A DNA stretch of 18,385 nucleotides from Candidatus Zhuqueibacterota bacterium (GTDB lineage: Bacteria > Zhuqueibacterota > Zhuqueibacteria > Residuimicrobiales > Krinioviventaceae). Shown here one piece after another: positions 1 through 8,998 of the stretch (its first letter is position 1; each line of letters opens with the position of its first letter). The notes below the pieces were generated by a model that saw only the letters and a list, made by a program, of their open reading frames with translations, ran no database searches and was not told where the DNA came from. The translations under genes were made by a program, and so were the position numbers. The stretch is taken from positions 1 to 18,385 of the forward strand of contig RQOI01000066.1 in NCBI GenBank assembly GCA_003854995.1, given 5' to 3'.

Positions 1-3000
1 GTCAACGGCACCGAGGGCAATGAAAACGATTCCGGCGGCCGCATCCCGGATAGCGAGGATATGAACGGCAATGGCGATGTCGATCTTCGCAATGACTATT
101 TTCATTTCGCCGTCAACTTGAATCACAACCACTCTGATTATGAAAAATATGTCATCGGCGCCAGCATCGTTGCAGATGGTGAAAACGCCGGTGAAGATTA
201 CGGTTGGCGCTTGTACCAGATTCCGCTCAACGAATACGCAGAGATAATAGGCAGTCCAGATCTGTCACTGGTGGAGTATATTCGCGTCTGGTTCGACGGC
301 ATGGGACCGGCGACAAAAGAGACACCGCATCAAATCTGGATTGCGGAAATCAACCTCGTGGGCAGTGATTGGAAAGAACAGGGTGTTGCAACTGCGGAGA
401 AACCAGACCTTTACGAAAAGGACGATGAGACTTTTATTCTCTCCGTCGTCAATACGCACGATAATCCACTCTACAAGCCGCCGCCGGGCGTCGAGGGAGA
501 GGTCGATCGGATCACCCGCGTCATTGCCAAAGAACAGGCCCTCGTCTTAAAAATGACCCAGTTGCTGCCCGGACATAACGTCAAGGCGCAAAAAACATTT
601 TATGATCCGCAGGACTATATCTATTATAAAACTCTCAAGATGTTTGTTTACGGTGACTATCCCGCAGCACCACCGGAAGGTGATTCAAGCAACGCCTATA
701 TCGATTACTTTTTCCGTTTCGGCGCGGATGAGAACAACTATTACGAGATTCAGATGCCGGTGCAGCAGGGCTGGCGCGGCAACGATATAGAGATCGATCT
801 GATCGAACTGTCTCAACTCAAAGTGACTGTACCCGCCGTCATTGACTCGAACGGCATAAAGCGATATACCAAGGAAATGCCGCAACGTCGTAAATTGATC
901 GTGCGCGGCGAACCCGCGCTGCGCAATATCAAGATCCTCGAGGCTGGCGTCATCAACAATACCGGCGTTCCATTCACCGGCGAGGTGTGGATGAATGAAC
1001 TGCGCCTGTCCAACGTCAAGAAAGATAAGGGTATTGCCATGCGCGCCCGTCTCGATTTTGCCTGGGCAGATTTGCTCCGTATCAATGGTGAGCTTGATCA
1101 AAAGGATGCGGATTTTCACAATGTTGGCGAGCGAGTCGGCACGGGTGATAATCAGTTTAGCGGTAACTTTGGCGCCAACTTTTCTGTCGATAAATTTTTG
1201 CCATCTAAACTGGGCTTGTCAATACCTGTATCGTTAAACTATTCAAAAAGCGAATCGACGCCCAAGTATATGCCCGGCTCGGATATTGAAGTGACCGAGG
1301 ATCTGCCCGATTCGCTGCTCGAACAGATACGGACCTTTAATGAGAAAAAAGGTATGAGCGTCTCTTTGGGCTTTAATTCCAAATCGCAGAGCTTCCTGGT
1401 CAAACATGTTCTGCAGCCGTTCAAGGTGAGCTATAGCCAGAATGAGGGCCGGGGCAGCAATTCGCGAACAAAATACTCGATCGACAAGTCGCAATCCGGC
1501 AATGTCGGCTGGAGCCTGGTTTTTGGTCGCGACAACTACATCATGCCGTTCAAATGGGTGGGAACATCACGGCTCCTGGCCAAGGTGTCGGATACAAAAT
1601 TATACTATTCGCCGCAATCGATCTCCGCGCAAATGGCTGCGACGCGCAGCATGAGCGAATCCATGACGCGAACGGGCGTGCTGTCAGAGAACAGCGCTTT
1701 TAAAATAACCCGGGGCTTGTCCGGCAATATGAAATTCATGGAGAGCTTGGCGCTGGACATGAGTCGAAATTACACCAATGACATGCGTGATGTGCCGGAT
1801 AGCCTTGTGCTGGACTATCTCAAAGCGGGCAACTTTGGCGAGTTGACCAATATCGATCAGAATACAGGACTCAAGTTCAATCCAAGTCTTTTCTCCTGGT
1901 TCACGACGAATTTCAGCTACAATGTGAATTTCCGCTATTCCTATAATCGCCAGCAAAAGATCTCTGCCAAGAGCGTCACCCAGGGCAACACCCTTTCGGC
2001 AAATGGAAATTTGAATCTGAGCACTTTGATGAAAACCGTCTATAAACCGACGGCACGAAGCGGCCCCCGTGGTCAACGGCAGACGCAACCGAGGCCGGTT
2101 CCCGGCCGGACAGAGGAGGGCGAGGCGCGCGATAGCAAGGATGGCGCTGGAAAAGAAAAAAAATTTCGCATCATGGGCATTGTCAGCGGTTTTGTCGAAA
2201 TCTTTGATCCGTTCAACGTCAAGTATACGACGCGTGAAAACTGGACCATCTATGGTCTCAGCGGCGTGCCGACCGCTCAATATCAGCTGGGACTGACAAA
2301 GGATCCGGGTGTGCCGATGGAGATCGTTGAAACAGAGAGTGGAACGTCGACCGCTCGGAATTCCAGCAGCGAGAATGAAACTTTTGGCGTCTCTTCGGGT
2401 ATCAAATTTGGGCGAAATATCACGCTTAGCTTTAACTATGATAAAACTTATTCACTGAACCAGAGCACAACATCGACCGGCCAGCGCTCGCAAAGCTGGA
2501 TGATCCGCGGCGATAGTCTCGGCATGCCATTTCCAACCTGGAACTTGCGCATCAGCGGCGGCGAAAAACTGCCCTTCCTGAAAGACTTGTTCCAGCGAAT
2601 TTCCATTGAGCACGGCTGGTCCGGCCGGCTCGATCAGACATTCAACGTCGATAAAGGCATCGAAAACAAAACAAAAGAAGATGTGGACAACCAGTTCCGC
2701 CCGCTCATCGGCATCACCATGCAGATGAAGAACGGCATATCCTTCTCCGTCAAATACAATGTGTCGGCCAAAGAGAGCATTACACTCACGTCCGGTCAGG
2801 CCGGCACACGCACGAGCGCTCAGGATCTCTCTGTCAGCGCAAGTTATTCGAAAAAAGGAGATTTCCGCATCCCGCTTCCTTTCCTGGGACGAAAGCGGCT
2901 GCAGAATGCCATCGATTTTGCCCTGAGTTTTACGCTCGGTGACAATATCACGGAAAAGAGCAAGGGCGGGCCATATGAAGTGACGGCCGAAACCAGCAAA

Positions 3001-3153
3001 TGGATTCTCAAGCCAACCGTCGATTACAGCTTTTCCAATCGTGTTCGCGGTGGCGCCTACTTTGAGCTGGGCAAGACGCATAACAAGATGATCGGCGATA
3101 CGTCGTTCAAAGAACTCGGAATTAATGTGAGTATCTCTATTCGTGGAAACTAG
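1..3153 (+). CDS. sprA: SprA/Sov, T9SS outer-membrane translocon (5' end outside window)
   Basis: C-terminal 1050 residues of the giant outer-membrane beta-barrel that forms the protein-conducting pore of the type IX secretion system. The frame is open from base 1 with no start, and its first residues (TEGNENDSGG, PDSEDMNGNGDVDL) already match the family's interior, so the ATG at 61 is not the start; full-length members are roughly twice this size. Visible family features: the Asn/Asp-rich 'EDMNGNGD' segment near residue 20, a DYFFRFGADENNYYEIQMP segment near 230, long runs of alternating polar/aromatic residues typical of barrel strands, and a Pro/Arg/Glu/Lys-rich linker at about residues 683-721 that probably forms a loop. 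It ends with a beta-strand-like Gly-Ile-Asn-Val-Ser-Ile-Ser-Ile-Arg-Gly-Asn. It overlaps the next gene by 11 bp. Family assignment is from recognised motifs; function is family knowledge. Confidence 0.93.
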   Translation, partial: VNGTEGNENDSGGRIPDSEDMNGNGDVDLRNDYFHFAVNLNHNHSDYEKYVIGASIVADGENAGEDYGWRLYQIPLNEYAEIIGSPDLSLVEYIRVWFDGMGPATKETPHQIWIAEINLVGSDWKEQGVATAEKPDLYEKDDETFILSVVNTHDNPLYKPPPGVEGEVDRITRVIAKEQALVLKMTQLLPGHNVKAQKTFYDPQDYIYYKTLKMFVYGDYPAAPPEGDSSNAYIDYFFRFGADENNYYEIQMPVQQGWRGNDIEIDLIELSQLKVTVPAVIDSNGIKRYTKEMPQRRKLIVRGEPALRNIKILEAGVINNTGVPFTGEVWMNELRLSNVKKDKGIAMRARLDFAWADLLRINGELDQKDADFHNVGERVGTGDNQFSGNFGANFSVDKFLPSKLGLSIPVSLNYSKSESTPKYMPGSDIEVTEDLPDSLLEQIRTFNEKKGMSVSLGFNSKSQSFLVKHVLQPFKVSYSQNEGRGSNSRTKYSIDKSQSGNVGWSLVFGRDNYIMPFKWVGTSRLLAKVSDTKLYYSPQSISAQMAATRSMSESMTRTGVLSENSAFKITRGLSGNMKFMESLALDMSRNYTNDMRDVPDSLVLDYLKAGNFGELTNIDQNTGLKFNPSLFSWFTTNFSYNVNFRYSYNRQQKISAKSVTQGNTLSANGNLNLSTLMKTVYKPTARSGPRGQRQTQPRPVPGRTEEGEARDSKDGAGKEKKFRIMGIVSGFVEIFDPFNVKYTTRENWTIYGLSGVPTAQYQLGLTKDPGVPMEIVETESGTSTARNSSSENETFGVSSGIKFGRNITLSFNYDKTYSLNQSTTSTGQRSQSWMIRGDSLGMPFPTWNLRISGGEKLPFLKDLFQRISIEHGWSGRLDQTFNVDKGIENKTKEDVDNQFRPLIGITMQMKNGISFSVKYNVSAKESITLTSGQAGTRTSAQDLSVSASYSKKGDFRIPLPFLGRKRLQNAIDFALSFTLGDNITEKSKGGPYEVTAETSKWILKPTVDYSFSNRVRGGAYFELGKTHNKMIGDTSFKELGINVSISIRGN

Positions 3154-4048
3154 ATTATTGAAATTATTCTGTTCCCTTGTTTTGATCTTGCAAACAGGGT
3201 GTCGATCGCAAGCTGCGCCGAAATTTGCCGGCGAAAAGGCCATGTCCTTTTTACGGGCGCAATGCGATTTTGGTCCGCGCAATCCCGGCTCACCGGGGCA
3301 CCGGCAGTGCCGGGAGTATCTCGTCGCGCAATTGAAAAAGCACGCTGAATTTGTGACGACGCAGCAGTTCATCTTTTCGTACGACTCGCCGCCTAAATCG
3401 GAAACCGGATATAACATCATTGGCCGTTTTCAGGTGGCGAAAAAGAACCGCGTGCTGCTGTGCGCGCATTGGGACACCCGGCCGTGGGCCGATGAAGATC
3501 CCGATCCGGCGCATCATAGAACGCCCGTTCCAGGTGCGAACGACGGCGCCTCTGGCGTGGCCGTGCTCTTGCATATGGCGGAACTGGTCGCGGCAACTCC
3601 GCCGACCGTCGGCGTCGATATCGTGTTTTTCGATGCCGAAGATGCGGGAACGCATCAAGAAAATCGAACATGGGCGCTCGGCTCTGCCGCTTTTGCGCGT
3701 GAATTCGCCTATGCTTTTAGTCCTCGTTATGCCATCTTGATCGACATGATCGGCGATGCACAGTTGAATATCTATCAGGATGGTTATTCAGTACAATACT
3801 CCAGAGCTCTCGTCAACAAGCTGTGGGACAAAGCGACCGAACTCGGAATAAACGAGTTCATTCCCGAGGTTGGCTATATTGTGTACGATGATCACGTCCC
3901 CCTATTGCAGGCCGGCATACAAAGCGTCGATATCATCGATTTTGATTACAAATATTGGCACACTCTGGCAGATACGCCCGATAAATGCAGCGCCGCAAGC
4001 CTAGAAAAGGTCGGCCGGGTGGTGACTGCCGTCATTTACGAAGAGTGA
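3143..4048 (+). CDS. M28-family zinc enzyme, probable glutaminyl-peptide cyclotransferase
   Basis: A 301-residue M28-fold protein. Predicted metal and catalytic residues are in family order: H109-x-D111 in 'CAHWDTRP', D134 in 'PGANDGASG', E166/D167 in 'FFDAEDAG', D201 in 'LIDMIGD' and H273 in 'WHTLADTPDKC'. Bacteroidetes proteins with this pattern are annotated as M28 peptidases or glutaminyl cyclases, which convert N-terminal Gln of exported proteins to pyroglutamate in the periplasm. Three secreted proteins in this window have a predicted Gln mature N-terminus, which favours cyclase. The start is a GTG inside the end of sprA (11-bp overlap, suggesting translational coupling); starting here gives a signal sequence ending in 'ILQTGC20', an imperfect lipobox (Gln at -3), so it may be a periplasm-facing lipoprotein. 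Aminopeptidase activity cannot be excluded by eye. Confidence 0.82.
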   Translation: METRLLKLFCSLVLILQTGCRSQAAPKFAGEKAMSFLRAQCDFGPRNPGSPGHRQCREYLVAQLKKHAEFVTTQQFIFSYDSPPKSETGYNIIGRFQVAKKNRVLLCAHWDTRPWADEDPDPAHHRTPVPGANDGASGVAVLLHMAELVAATPPTVGVDIVFFDAEDAGTHQENRTWALGSAAFAREFAYAFSPRYAILIDMIGDAQLNIYQDGYSVQYSRALVNKLWDKATELGINEFIPEVGYIVYDDHVPLLQAGIQSVDIIDFDYKYWHTLADTPDKCSAASLEKVGRVVTAVIYEE

Positions 4049-4053
4049 CATCG

Positions 4054-4109
4054 CAGCAGTGTCGCCGGGCGACTGTTCCCGGCGATGACTGTCGTCATGA
4101 ATGCTGCTG
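4054..4109 (+). promoter_or_regulatory. Folded leader between the M28 gene and prmA
   Basis: The 76-base gap before prmA can fold into a closed multi-branch structure. A perfect 8-bp hairpin TCGCCGGG/CCCGGCGA (4062-4069 with 4078-4085, 8-base loop) is followed by a 5-bp hairpin ATGAC/GTCAT (4085-4089 with 4094-4098, sharing base 4085). A closing stem CAGCAG/CTGCTG (4054-4059 with 4104-4109) surrounds both. No U-tract follows the GC-rich hairpin, so it is not a normal intrinsic terminator. The structure ends 5 bases before the prmA Shine-Dalgarno site, so it could act as an attenuator, RNA-stability element or spacer. Role is inference. Confidence 0.35.
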
Positions 4110-4114
4110 AAAGT

Positions 4115-4119
4115 GGGAG
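4115..4119 (+). promoter_or_regulatory. Shine-Dalgarno site choosing the prmA start
   Basis: GGGAG lies 5 bases before the ATG at 4125. The alternative in-frame ATG at 4101 has no such site and lies inside the predicted leader structure. Confidence 0.55.
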
Positions 4120-4124
4120 CACGT

Positions 4125-4988
4125 ATGCAGGCGCGGTCTTTTTTGCAGGTGCGCATCCGGGTCAATGCCGAGATCGCTGAAGCTGTCAGCAATTTCCTGT
4201 TTGAAAACGGCGCCAGCGGCATCGCAGAACAGGAAAACGAGCTGCTGGCCTATTTTGACGCATCCGTGCGAGAAAAGGATATAGTCGATCCGCTGAACAC
4301 CTATTTATCTTCCCTTCAACAGCTCCTCCACACCGACGCCAATCTCACTATTGCGACCGAAATTCTGCCGCAGCGCGATTGGAATGAAGAGTGGAAAAAG
4401 TCTCTTCGTCCCATACGTATCACCGATAACATGCTCGTGCAGCCAAGCTGGCTGGCAAAGCCCATACCCGCGCCCCCCATTGTCATTGAGATAGATCCGG
4501 AGATGGCCTTTGGATCCGGCGAACACGCCACCACTCAATTGACGCTGCAACTGATCGAAAAAAATGTTCATCCTGACTGCACAGTGCTCGATGTCGGCAC
4601 TGGCAGCGGTATTCTGGCCATCGCTGCGCTGCTTTTGGGCGCCGGCAGCGCGGTTGCCTTTGATACAGATGCCATCGCTGCTCAGACTGCCCGGCACAAC
4701 GCGATAAAAAATGGTGTGTCCGGTCGTCTGTGCGCCTTCGCCGGCACGCTGGACGCCCTGCAAGATCGATACTTTGACCTGATCGTCGCGAATGTCAATC
4801 GCACGCAAATATTGAACATGCTGCGAAGAATGGCAGGACTCCTCGATGGCAATGGCCTGTGCCTGCTATCGGGTATTTTGACGGAAGAGGAAGAAATGAT
4901 TTCTGTCGCCTGCCATCAAAACGGTCTGACGGTCGAAAGCATCATTTCTGACAAGGAATGGCTTGCCTTTGAAACACGAAAACGATAA
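4125..4988 (+). CDS. prmA: Ribosomal protein L11 methyltransferase
   Basis: A 287-residue cytoplasmic SAM-dependent methyltransferase that trimethylates ribosomal protein L11. The N-terminal L11-recognition domain is followed by the linker motif 'QRDWNEEWKK' (about 83-92), the substrate/SAM segment 'AFGSGEHATT' (about 128-137), motif I 'LDVGTGSGI' (about 155-163), and the catalytic-region motif 'DLIVANVNR' (about 218-226). The 'ANVNR' form instead of the more usual 'ANI-L' resembles Bacteroidetes-type PrmA. Length is normal for the family. I chose the ATG at 4125 because of a GGGAG 5 bases upstream; an in-frame ATG at 4101 would add 8 residues. The next gene follows within about 35 bases, so co-transcription is likely. 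Housekeeping gene with no obvious tie to the secretion genes around it. Confidence 0.92.
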   Translation: MQARSFLQVRIRVNAEIAEAVSNFLFENGASGIAEQENELLAYFDASVREKDIVDPLNTYLSSLQQLLHTDANLTIATEILPQRDWNEEWKKSLRPIRITDNMLVQPSWLAKPIPAPPIVIEIDPEMAFGSGEHATTQLTLQLIEKNVHPDCTVLDVGTGSGILAIAALLLGAGSAVAFDTDAIAAQTARHNAIKNGVSGRLCAFAGTLDALQDRYFDLIVANVNRTQILNMLRRMAGLLDGNGLCLLSGILTEEEEMISVACHQNGLTVESIISDKEWLAFETRKR

Positions 4989-5022
4989 ATTGCGTATGGC
5001 AAGAGATTCGAGTATCGTATCC

Positions 5023-5664
5023 ATGAAATGCATGTTGAATAAAATTCTCCTGGTTGTGCTTTTTGCATCTCTCTCGGCAACATCGGCACAACGCGGCGTC
5101 ATCGATGATTTTAAAATCATTGATAGTACGCTGTGTGTGTCGTACCATATCGATGAGCTGCTGGACGAAAAAAGCATCGAAGCGCTGCAACGGGGTGTGC
5201 AATCCGAGGTCGTGCACAAGATTCAACTCTGGCAACAAAAGAGTTTCATCAATCCATTGGAAAAAGAGCTCAACCACCACATTAAAGTTTTTTATGATAA
5301 CTGGGAGAAAAAGTTCAAGCTCGAAACACCGGATGGATATCGCCTGACGCCGCACATCGAGACGGTGAAAAGACAATGCGCTTTTGTCGAATATTTTCCG
5401 CTCGTGCCGCTGAGCGAGCTCGAGAGGAATAAAAATTACTATGTGAGCGTGCAAGTGACTTTTCAATTGATCTCGGCCGAGAGCTATAATGCATTGAGCG
5501 ATGTGTTTGCCGGTGAAAAGAAGAAAAGTGATGCCAAGGAGAAAAAACAAGGCGGCTTTACGAGCGTCCTCGTTAATCTCCTGGGTTTGGGAGATAGAGA
5601 ATTTTCGCTCAAGTCAGGGAGCTTTATCATCACCGAAACCGGTCAGTTCGAGTACGCGCAGTAA
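5023..5664 (+). CDS. Secreted DUF4390-like protein of unknown function
   Basis: A 213-residue protein with a clear signal peptide: short basic start (MKCMLNK), hydrophobic core, and a predicted signal-peptidase I site after 'SATSA', leaving Gln23 as the mature N-terminus. The mature part (Leu-Asp-Glu-Lys-Ser-Ile-Glu-Ala-Leu-x-x-Gly-Val near the start, 'KVFYDNWEKKFKL' in the middle, 'PLSELERNKNYYVSVQV' later) resembles DUF4390, a family of periplasmic or exported proteins of unknown role; this call is moderate. A Lys/Glu-rich stretch (about 164-178, EKKKSDAKEKKQ) precedes the last 35 residues. Upstream in-frame starts exist at 4996 (ATG, 7 bases after the prmA stop) and 4963 (TTG, overlapping prmA); 5023 is preferred because it gives a normal signal-peptide n-region, but no start has a convincing Shine-Dalgarno site. 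Confidence 0.62.
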   Translation: MKCMLNKILLVVLFASLSATSAQRGVIDDFKIIDSTLCVSYHIDELLDEKSIEALQRGVQSEVVHKIQLWQQKSFINPLEKELNHHIKVFYDNWEKKFKLETPDGYRLTPHIETVKRQCAFVEYFPLVPLSELERNKNYYVSVQVTFQLISAESYNALSDVFAGEKKKSDAKEKKQGGFTSVLVNLLGLGDREFSLKSGSFIITETGQFEYAQ

Positions 5665-5763
5665 TATCACCTCCACCGTCCGCCAGACAGATGCGACGCT
5701 AAATCAATTGAAATAAAAAGAGATGCCAATCAGTTTACTCTATGACATCAATTTTAGCTCAAG

Positions 5764-5768
5764 AGGAG
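5764..5768 (+). promoter_or_regulatory. Strong Shine-Dalgarno site
   Basis: AGGAG with a 7-base spacer to the ATG at 5776; the clearest ribosome binding site in the window. It supports a lineage that uses Shine-Dalgarno initiation, unlike most Bacteroidetes. Confidence 0.7.
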
Positions 5769-5775
5769 ATGTGAA

Positions 5776-8700
5776 ATGAGAGTTCAGTTCATCATTTTGT
5801 CATTGATCATTGCTTTTCAGCTCTTTGCACGGCAATCCACTGTCACTCCGGGAAGCATGATTGCGAATCGATTCAAGACCATTGATACGAACAGGCAGCT
5901 ATCCGAGATTGGCGGGGCTCTGGAGCAAATGGATGAAAAATTCGAGCACGCGCTGTTGAGCGCAGCGCGAGAGGAATATCTGTCGCATAAAGTGCAGAGT
6001 CAACTGAAAGCTCATCTGACACCGCAAGAGCTCGTACCGCTGTTTTTGCAAAAAATTGATTCAGAGAGGGATGAAGTGCGGATGCAGCATGCGCTCTCGC
6101 AAGCGGCGCAAAATCCGGTCGCCAGCCAGCCGGGCGGCATTGCTGGCCGGGTGACGATAAGCGGCGCGCCGCCAGAACAGGACGTCACGGTTTATGCATT
6201 TGACAGTCATGGATATTTTGCCGGCTCTTCGGAGGTGTCCCTCGAGACCGGCGACTATGCGATATCGGGACTGCGAAGCGATTCTTTTTACGTGATGACG
6301 CGCAGCGGCGAGTATGCGGATCAAATATATAAAAATGTCCCGGCGCATTTGGGCTCGCGGGAGGCCTGGCGACAGGCGGAAAAAGTCTTTGTCCCTCTGG
6401 CGACCATCAACGGCATAGATTTCGATCTGATGCCGGGCGCCAAAATCAGCGGCACGATCACGGCAGCCGATGGCACACCGGTGGAAGATTTTACGACTGT
6501 CGAATTCATTGTGACGACGGACAAATCGCCCCTGATCATTGACACGCGCAGCGCTGAAATGAGCGGTGGCGCCTATGAGATTGTTCTGCCGGCGACCGGC
6601 CGCTTTAAAGTGCAGGCGGCAGTTGACGGCTATGAGCCGACATGGCATGTGGATCAGCAAGGATGGACTGACGCGACGATCATCGAGATCAATGATCTGA
6701 ATTCGCCGACAGTGGTGAATTTCAAAGTGAAAAGATCGTCCGTGGCGCAATCGACCGGCGCCGTGTCGGGCACTATCTTTCCCGCCTTCCTGGCGATCTC
6801 CGCGGCCTTTTCCGCCGTCGATACCTCATTCGTACAACTCGGATTGTCACTTGGCCTTCCAAATGAATATGAAATTCAAGGTTTGCCGCCAGGCAACTAT
6901 TTCATCTATGCGGATGATTACCTCGGCACTCTCATCGGCGCCGGCAACTATCGCGGCGAATTCTGGGACGGCGCCGCCGGCACGCCATACGTCAAAAAGG
7001 CCAAGCCGGTCGCCGTGGCGGCAGGATCGACGACCGCAGACATCAATTTTTTATTGGATGAGGGCGCGAGCATCAAAGGAACCATCGTCGATCACAATAA
7101 TTCCATTCTGGACTCTCTGACTCTTGTACTGCTGAATGCCGATGTTCTGGATTCTGACGGCGAGCCGTTCCTGGCAGAATTGGAACTGCATGTGGTGAGC
7201 ACTGAATTCAATGGCGCCTTTGAAATTCCAGGACTGCGCGCGGGCACCTATTTACTGCGAACAGTCTCTGATATTTTCATCAATTTTGATATATTCAATA
7301 CCGACAGCATTCTGGTGGACGGAAAACACAAGGGCAAGGTGGTGGATCAGTTTTTCGGCGGCGAGGCGAATCTCTTCCGCATCCTGGATGTGGAGCCCAT
7401 TCTGCTGCAGGGAGAAGAGGAGGTTTTCACCGCCGATTTCAAGCTGACAGAGCCGCATTTCATCGCCGGTCATGTCCTTGATGCTGAAACGAATGCGCCG
7501 GTCACAGATGTGCTCATCGCGGCGCTGGAGGACACCTCCGGCTACCCGTTTTATCCGCTCGGCGAAATCGACAGCCTGGGGAACTATACGATCGGGCCGT
7601 TGCCCATGGGTCATTATAAAGTTGTGGCGCTGACCGGATTGAGTGGCGAGAATGACTATTTGACTGAATACCGTGATGATCAGAGAAGCTTCTATGCTGC
7701 AAATGTCATCAATCTGGACAAGAGCCTGGTGCCAGATGTTCATTTCATGCTGGAACGCGGGGCAACCATCCAGGGCTATGTTGATCTGGCCGGCGATAGC
7801 CGTCTGCGGGCCGGGGCAGATACTTTGGCCGGACTGCCGGTCGTGGCCTATGATTCGGAGACCGGCGCGGTCGCCAGTTTTGATTACGTCCAGTTCAACG
7901 GCGGCTATCGCATCAATCGGTTGTTGCCCGGCACCTACAAGGTGGCTGCCATTCCGCAGCCGTCGGGATTTGCAACGACCTATCTCGGCGGCGGCGCCAC
8001 TTTTGATGCGACGCAGAACAAAATCTTGGCTCTCGCTTTTGGCGATGTGACAGCGGATCAGATCATTGCGCTGGACAGGGCAGCCGGGACGATCACCGGC
8101 ACGGTCACGGACAGCGCGACGGGATTGCCCATATCGAGCGTCTTTGTCGGCGCCTATGATCAGACAGGACATCTCGTCGGTTATGCTTTGACCGATTACG
8201 ATGCAAGGACTGGTCTGCAGATCAGTTCGACTGGCAGTTATGCCATCAAGGGACTTGCAGCTGGAACGTATTTCATCCGCACGGTCTCTCTTTTCACGGC
8301 TCTGCCGCTCGTCGATGATGCCATGTCATTTGTCAGCTTGTTCGAAAATTTTGATCTCCTCGGCTTTTTATTCGGCGGATCGCTCACCGGATTGAATCTC
8401 GATCTCACCATCTACAAAGATTTATGGCATGCGCAGCAAAAGGCGAGCGTGCCGGTCAGTCTGGATGAGCTCGTTTTTCAGGTCAGCGCCTATGGCCTGC
8501 CGAATGGTGAAGAGTATGCTCTGCTGCCTGTTTACCTGCCGTTGCCATTTCATCAAGTCGTGCCGACGACCGTGACCGCCGTCACATTGCCGCAAGGCGG
8601 GTCGGCTGCGGTCAATTTCATCCTGGCACAAGGCAAGTTGGGCGATATTGTGACAGATGTTGACGACAACGTAAAATCTCCCGTCGAGTTCACGGTACAG

Positions 8701-8961
8701 CAAAATTATCCCAATCCCTTCAACGCATCGACAACGATTTCATTCCTGTTGCCGGACCATCGATACGTCGAGCTCTCGATCTTTGATCTCCTCGGCCGGC
8801 GCGTGCGGCAGTTAATTGAACGATCCTTGCAGGCCGGTCCGCACACGCTCCGGTGGGATGGCAGGGATGATCAGGGTCAAATCGTGAGCACCGGAATTTA
8901 CATCGCCAAAGTGACTGCCGGTGATGTCGAAAAGACGATGAAAATGGTTCTCGTCAAGTGA
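5776..8961 (+). CDS. Secreted multi-repeat protein with T9SS type A sorting tail
   Basis: A 1061-residue predicted T9SS client. Residues 1-18 form a signal peptide with a poor cleavage context (LFA/RQS). About seven carboxypeptidase-regulatory-like (CarboxypepD_reg type) beta-sandwich repeats begin near residues 121, 225, 329, 432, 563, 664 and 771. Each runs from 'I-x-G-T/R-V/I', through a 'G-x-Y-x-I-x-G-L-x-x-G-x-Y' strand pair, to a segment ending 'hydrophobic-x-F-x-L-x-x-G-A', which leads into the next repeat. The tail from N977 (NYPNPFNAS, then IFDLLGRRVR, WDGRDDQG, GIYIAKV, KMVLVK) matches the 85-residue type A sorting domain that PorU removes at the cell surface. No catalytic motif was seen, so an adhesive, polysaccharide-binding or structural role is possible but unproven. 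It has its own strong Shine-Dalgarno site and ends at an intrinsic terminator. Any promoter lies in 5665-5775, where I saw no clear one. Confidence 0.85.
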   Translation: MRVQFIILSLIIAFQLFARQSTVTPGSMIANRFKTIDTNRQLSEIGGALEQMDEKFEHALLSAAREEYLSHKVQSQLKAHLTPQELVPLFLQKIDSERDEVRMQHALSQAAQNPVASQPGGIAGRVTISGAPPEQDVTVYAFDSHGYFAGSSEVSLETGDYAISGLRSDSFYVMTRSGEYADQIYKNVPAHLGSREAWRQAEKVFVPLATINGIDFDLMPGAKISGTITAADGTPVEDFTTVEFIVTTDKSPLIIDTRSAEMSGGAYEIVLPATGRFKVQAAVDGYEPTWHVDQQGWTDATIIEINDLNSPTVVNFKVKRSSVAQSTGAVSGTIFPAFLAISAAFSAVDTSFVQLGLSLGLPNEYEIQGLPPGNYFIYADDYLGTLIGAGNYRGEFWDGAAGTPYVKKAKPVAVAAGSTTADINFLLDEGASIKGTIVDHNNSILDSLTLVLLNADVLDSDGEPFLAELELHVVSTEFNGAFEIPGLRAGTYLLRTVSDIFINFDIFNTDSILVDGKHKGKVVDQFFGGEANLFRILDVEPILLQGEEEVFTADFKLTEPHFIAGHVLDAETNAPVTDVLIAALEDTSGYPFYPLGEIDSLGNYTIGPLPMGHYKVVALTGLSGENDYLTEYRDDQRSFYAANVINLDKSLVPDVHFMLERGATIQGYVDLAGDSRLRAGADTLAGLPVVAYDSETGAVASFDYVQFNGGYRINRLLPGTYKVAAIPQPSGFATTYLGGGATFDATQNKILALAFGDVTADQIIALDRAAGTITGTVTDSATGLPISSVFVGAYDQTGHLVGYALTDYDARTGLQISSTGSYAIKGLAAGTYFIRTVSLFTALPLVDDAMSFVSLFENFDLLGFLFGGSLTGLNLDLTIYKDLWHAQQKASVPVSLDELVFQVSAYGLPNGEEYALLPVYLPLPFHQVVPTTVTAVTLPQGGSAAVNFILAQGKLGDIVTDVDDNVKSPVEFTVQQNYPNPFNASTTISFLLPDHRYVELSIFDLLGRRVRQLIERSLQAGPHTLRWDGRDDQGQIVSTGIYIAKVTAGDVEKTMKMVLVK

Positions 8962-8998
8962 AATGAAACTCAGCCGCCATATGGTGTCGGGCTGTTGA

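Noticed and set aside
61..63. ATG at 61 as the start of the first gene
   Set aside because: The frame is open to base 1 and the 20 residues upstream match the SprA interior, so the gene starts outside the window.
2452..3420. 322-codon open frame on the minus strand opposite sprA and the M28 gene
   Set aside because: It spans two well-supported genes on the other strand and has no family resemblance; long antisense frames are expected opposite GC-rich codon patterns.
4062..4085. GC-rich hairpin before prmA as an intrinsic terminator
   Set aside because: A perfect 8-bp stem but no U-tract follows; recorded as a leader structure instead.
7252..8172. 306-codon minus-strand open frame opposite the repeat-protein gene
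   Set aside because: The plus strand encodes recognisable repeats throughout; the antisense product has no domain-like features.
8704..8958. Tail of the 1061-residue protein as a FlgD-like Ig domain
   Set aside because: The fold is similar, but the NYPNPF start, C-terminal position, KMVLVK end and neighbouring porU/porV favour a T9SS type A sorting tail.
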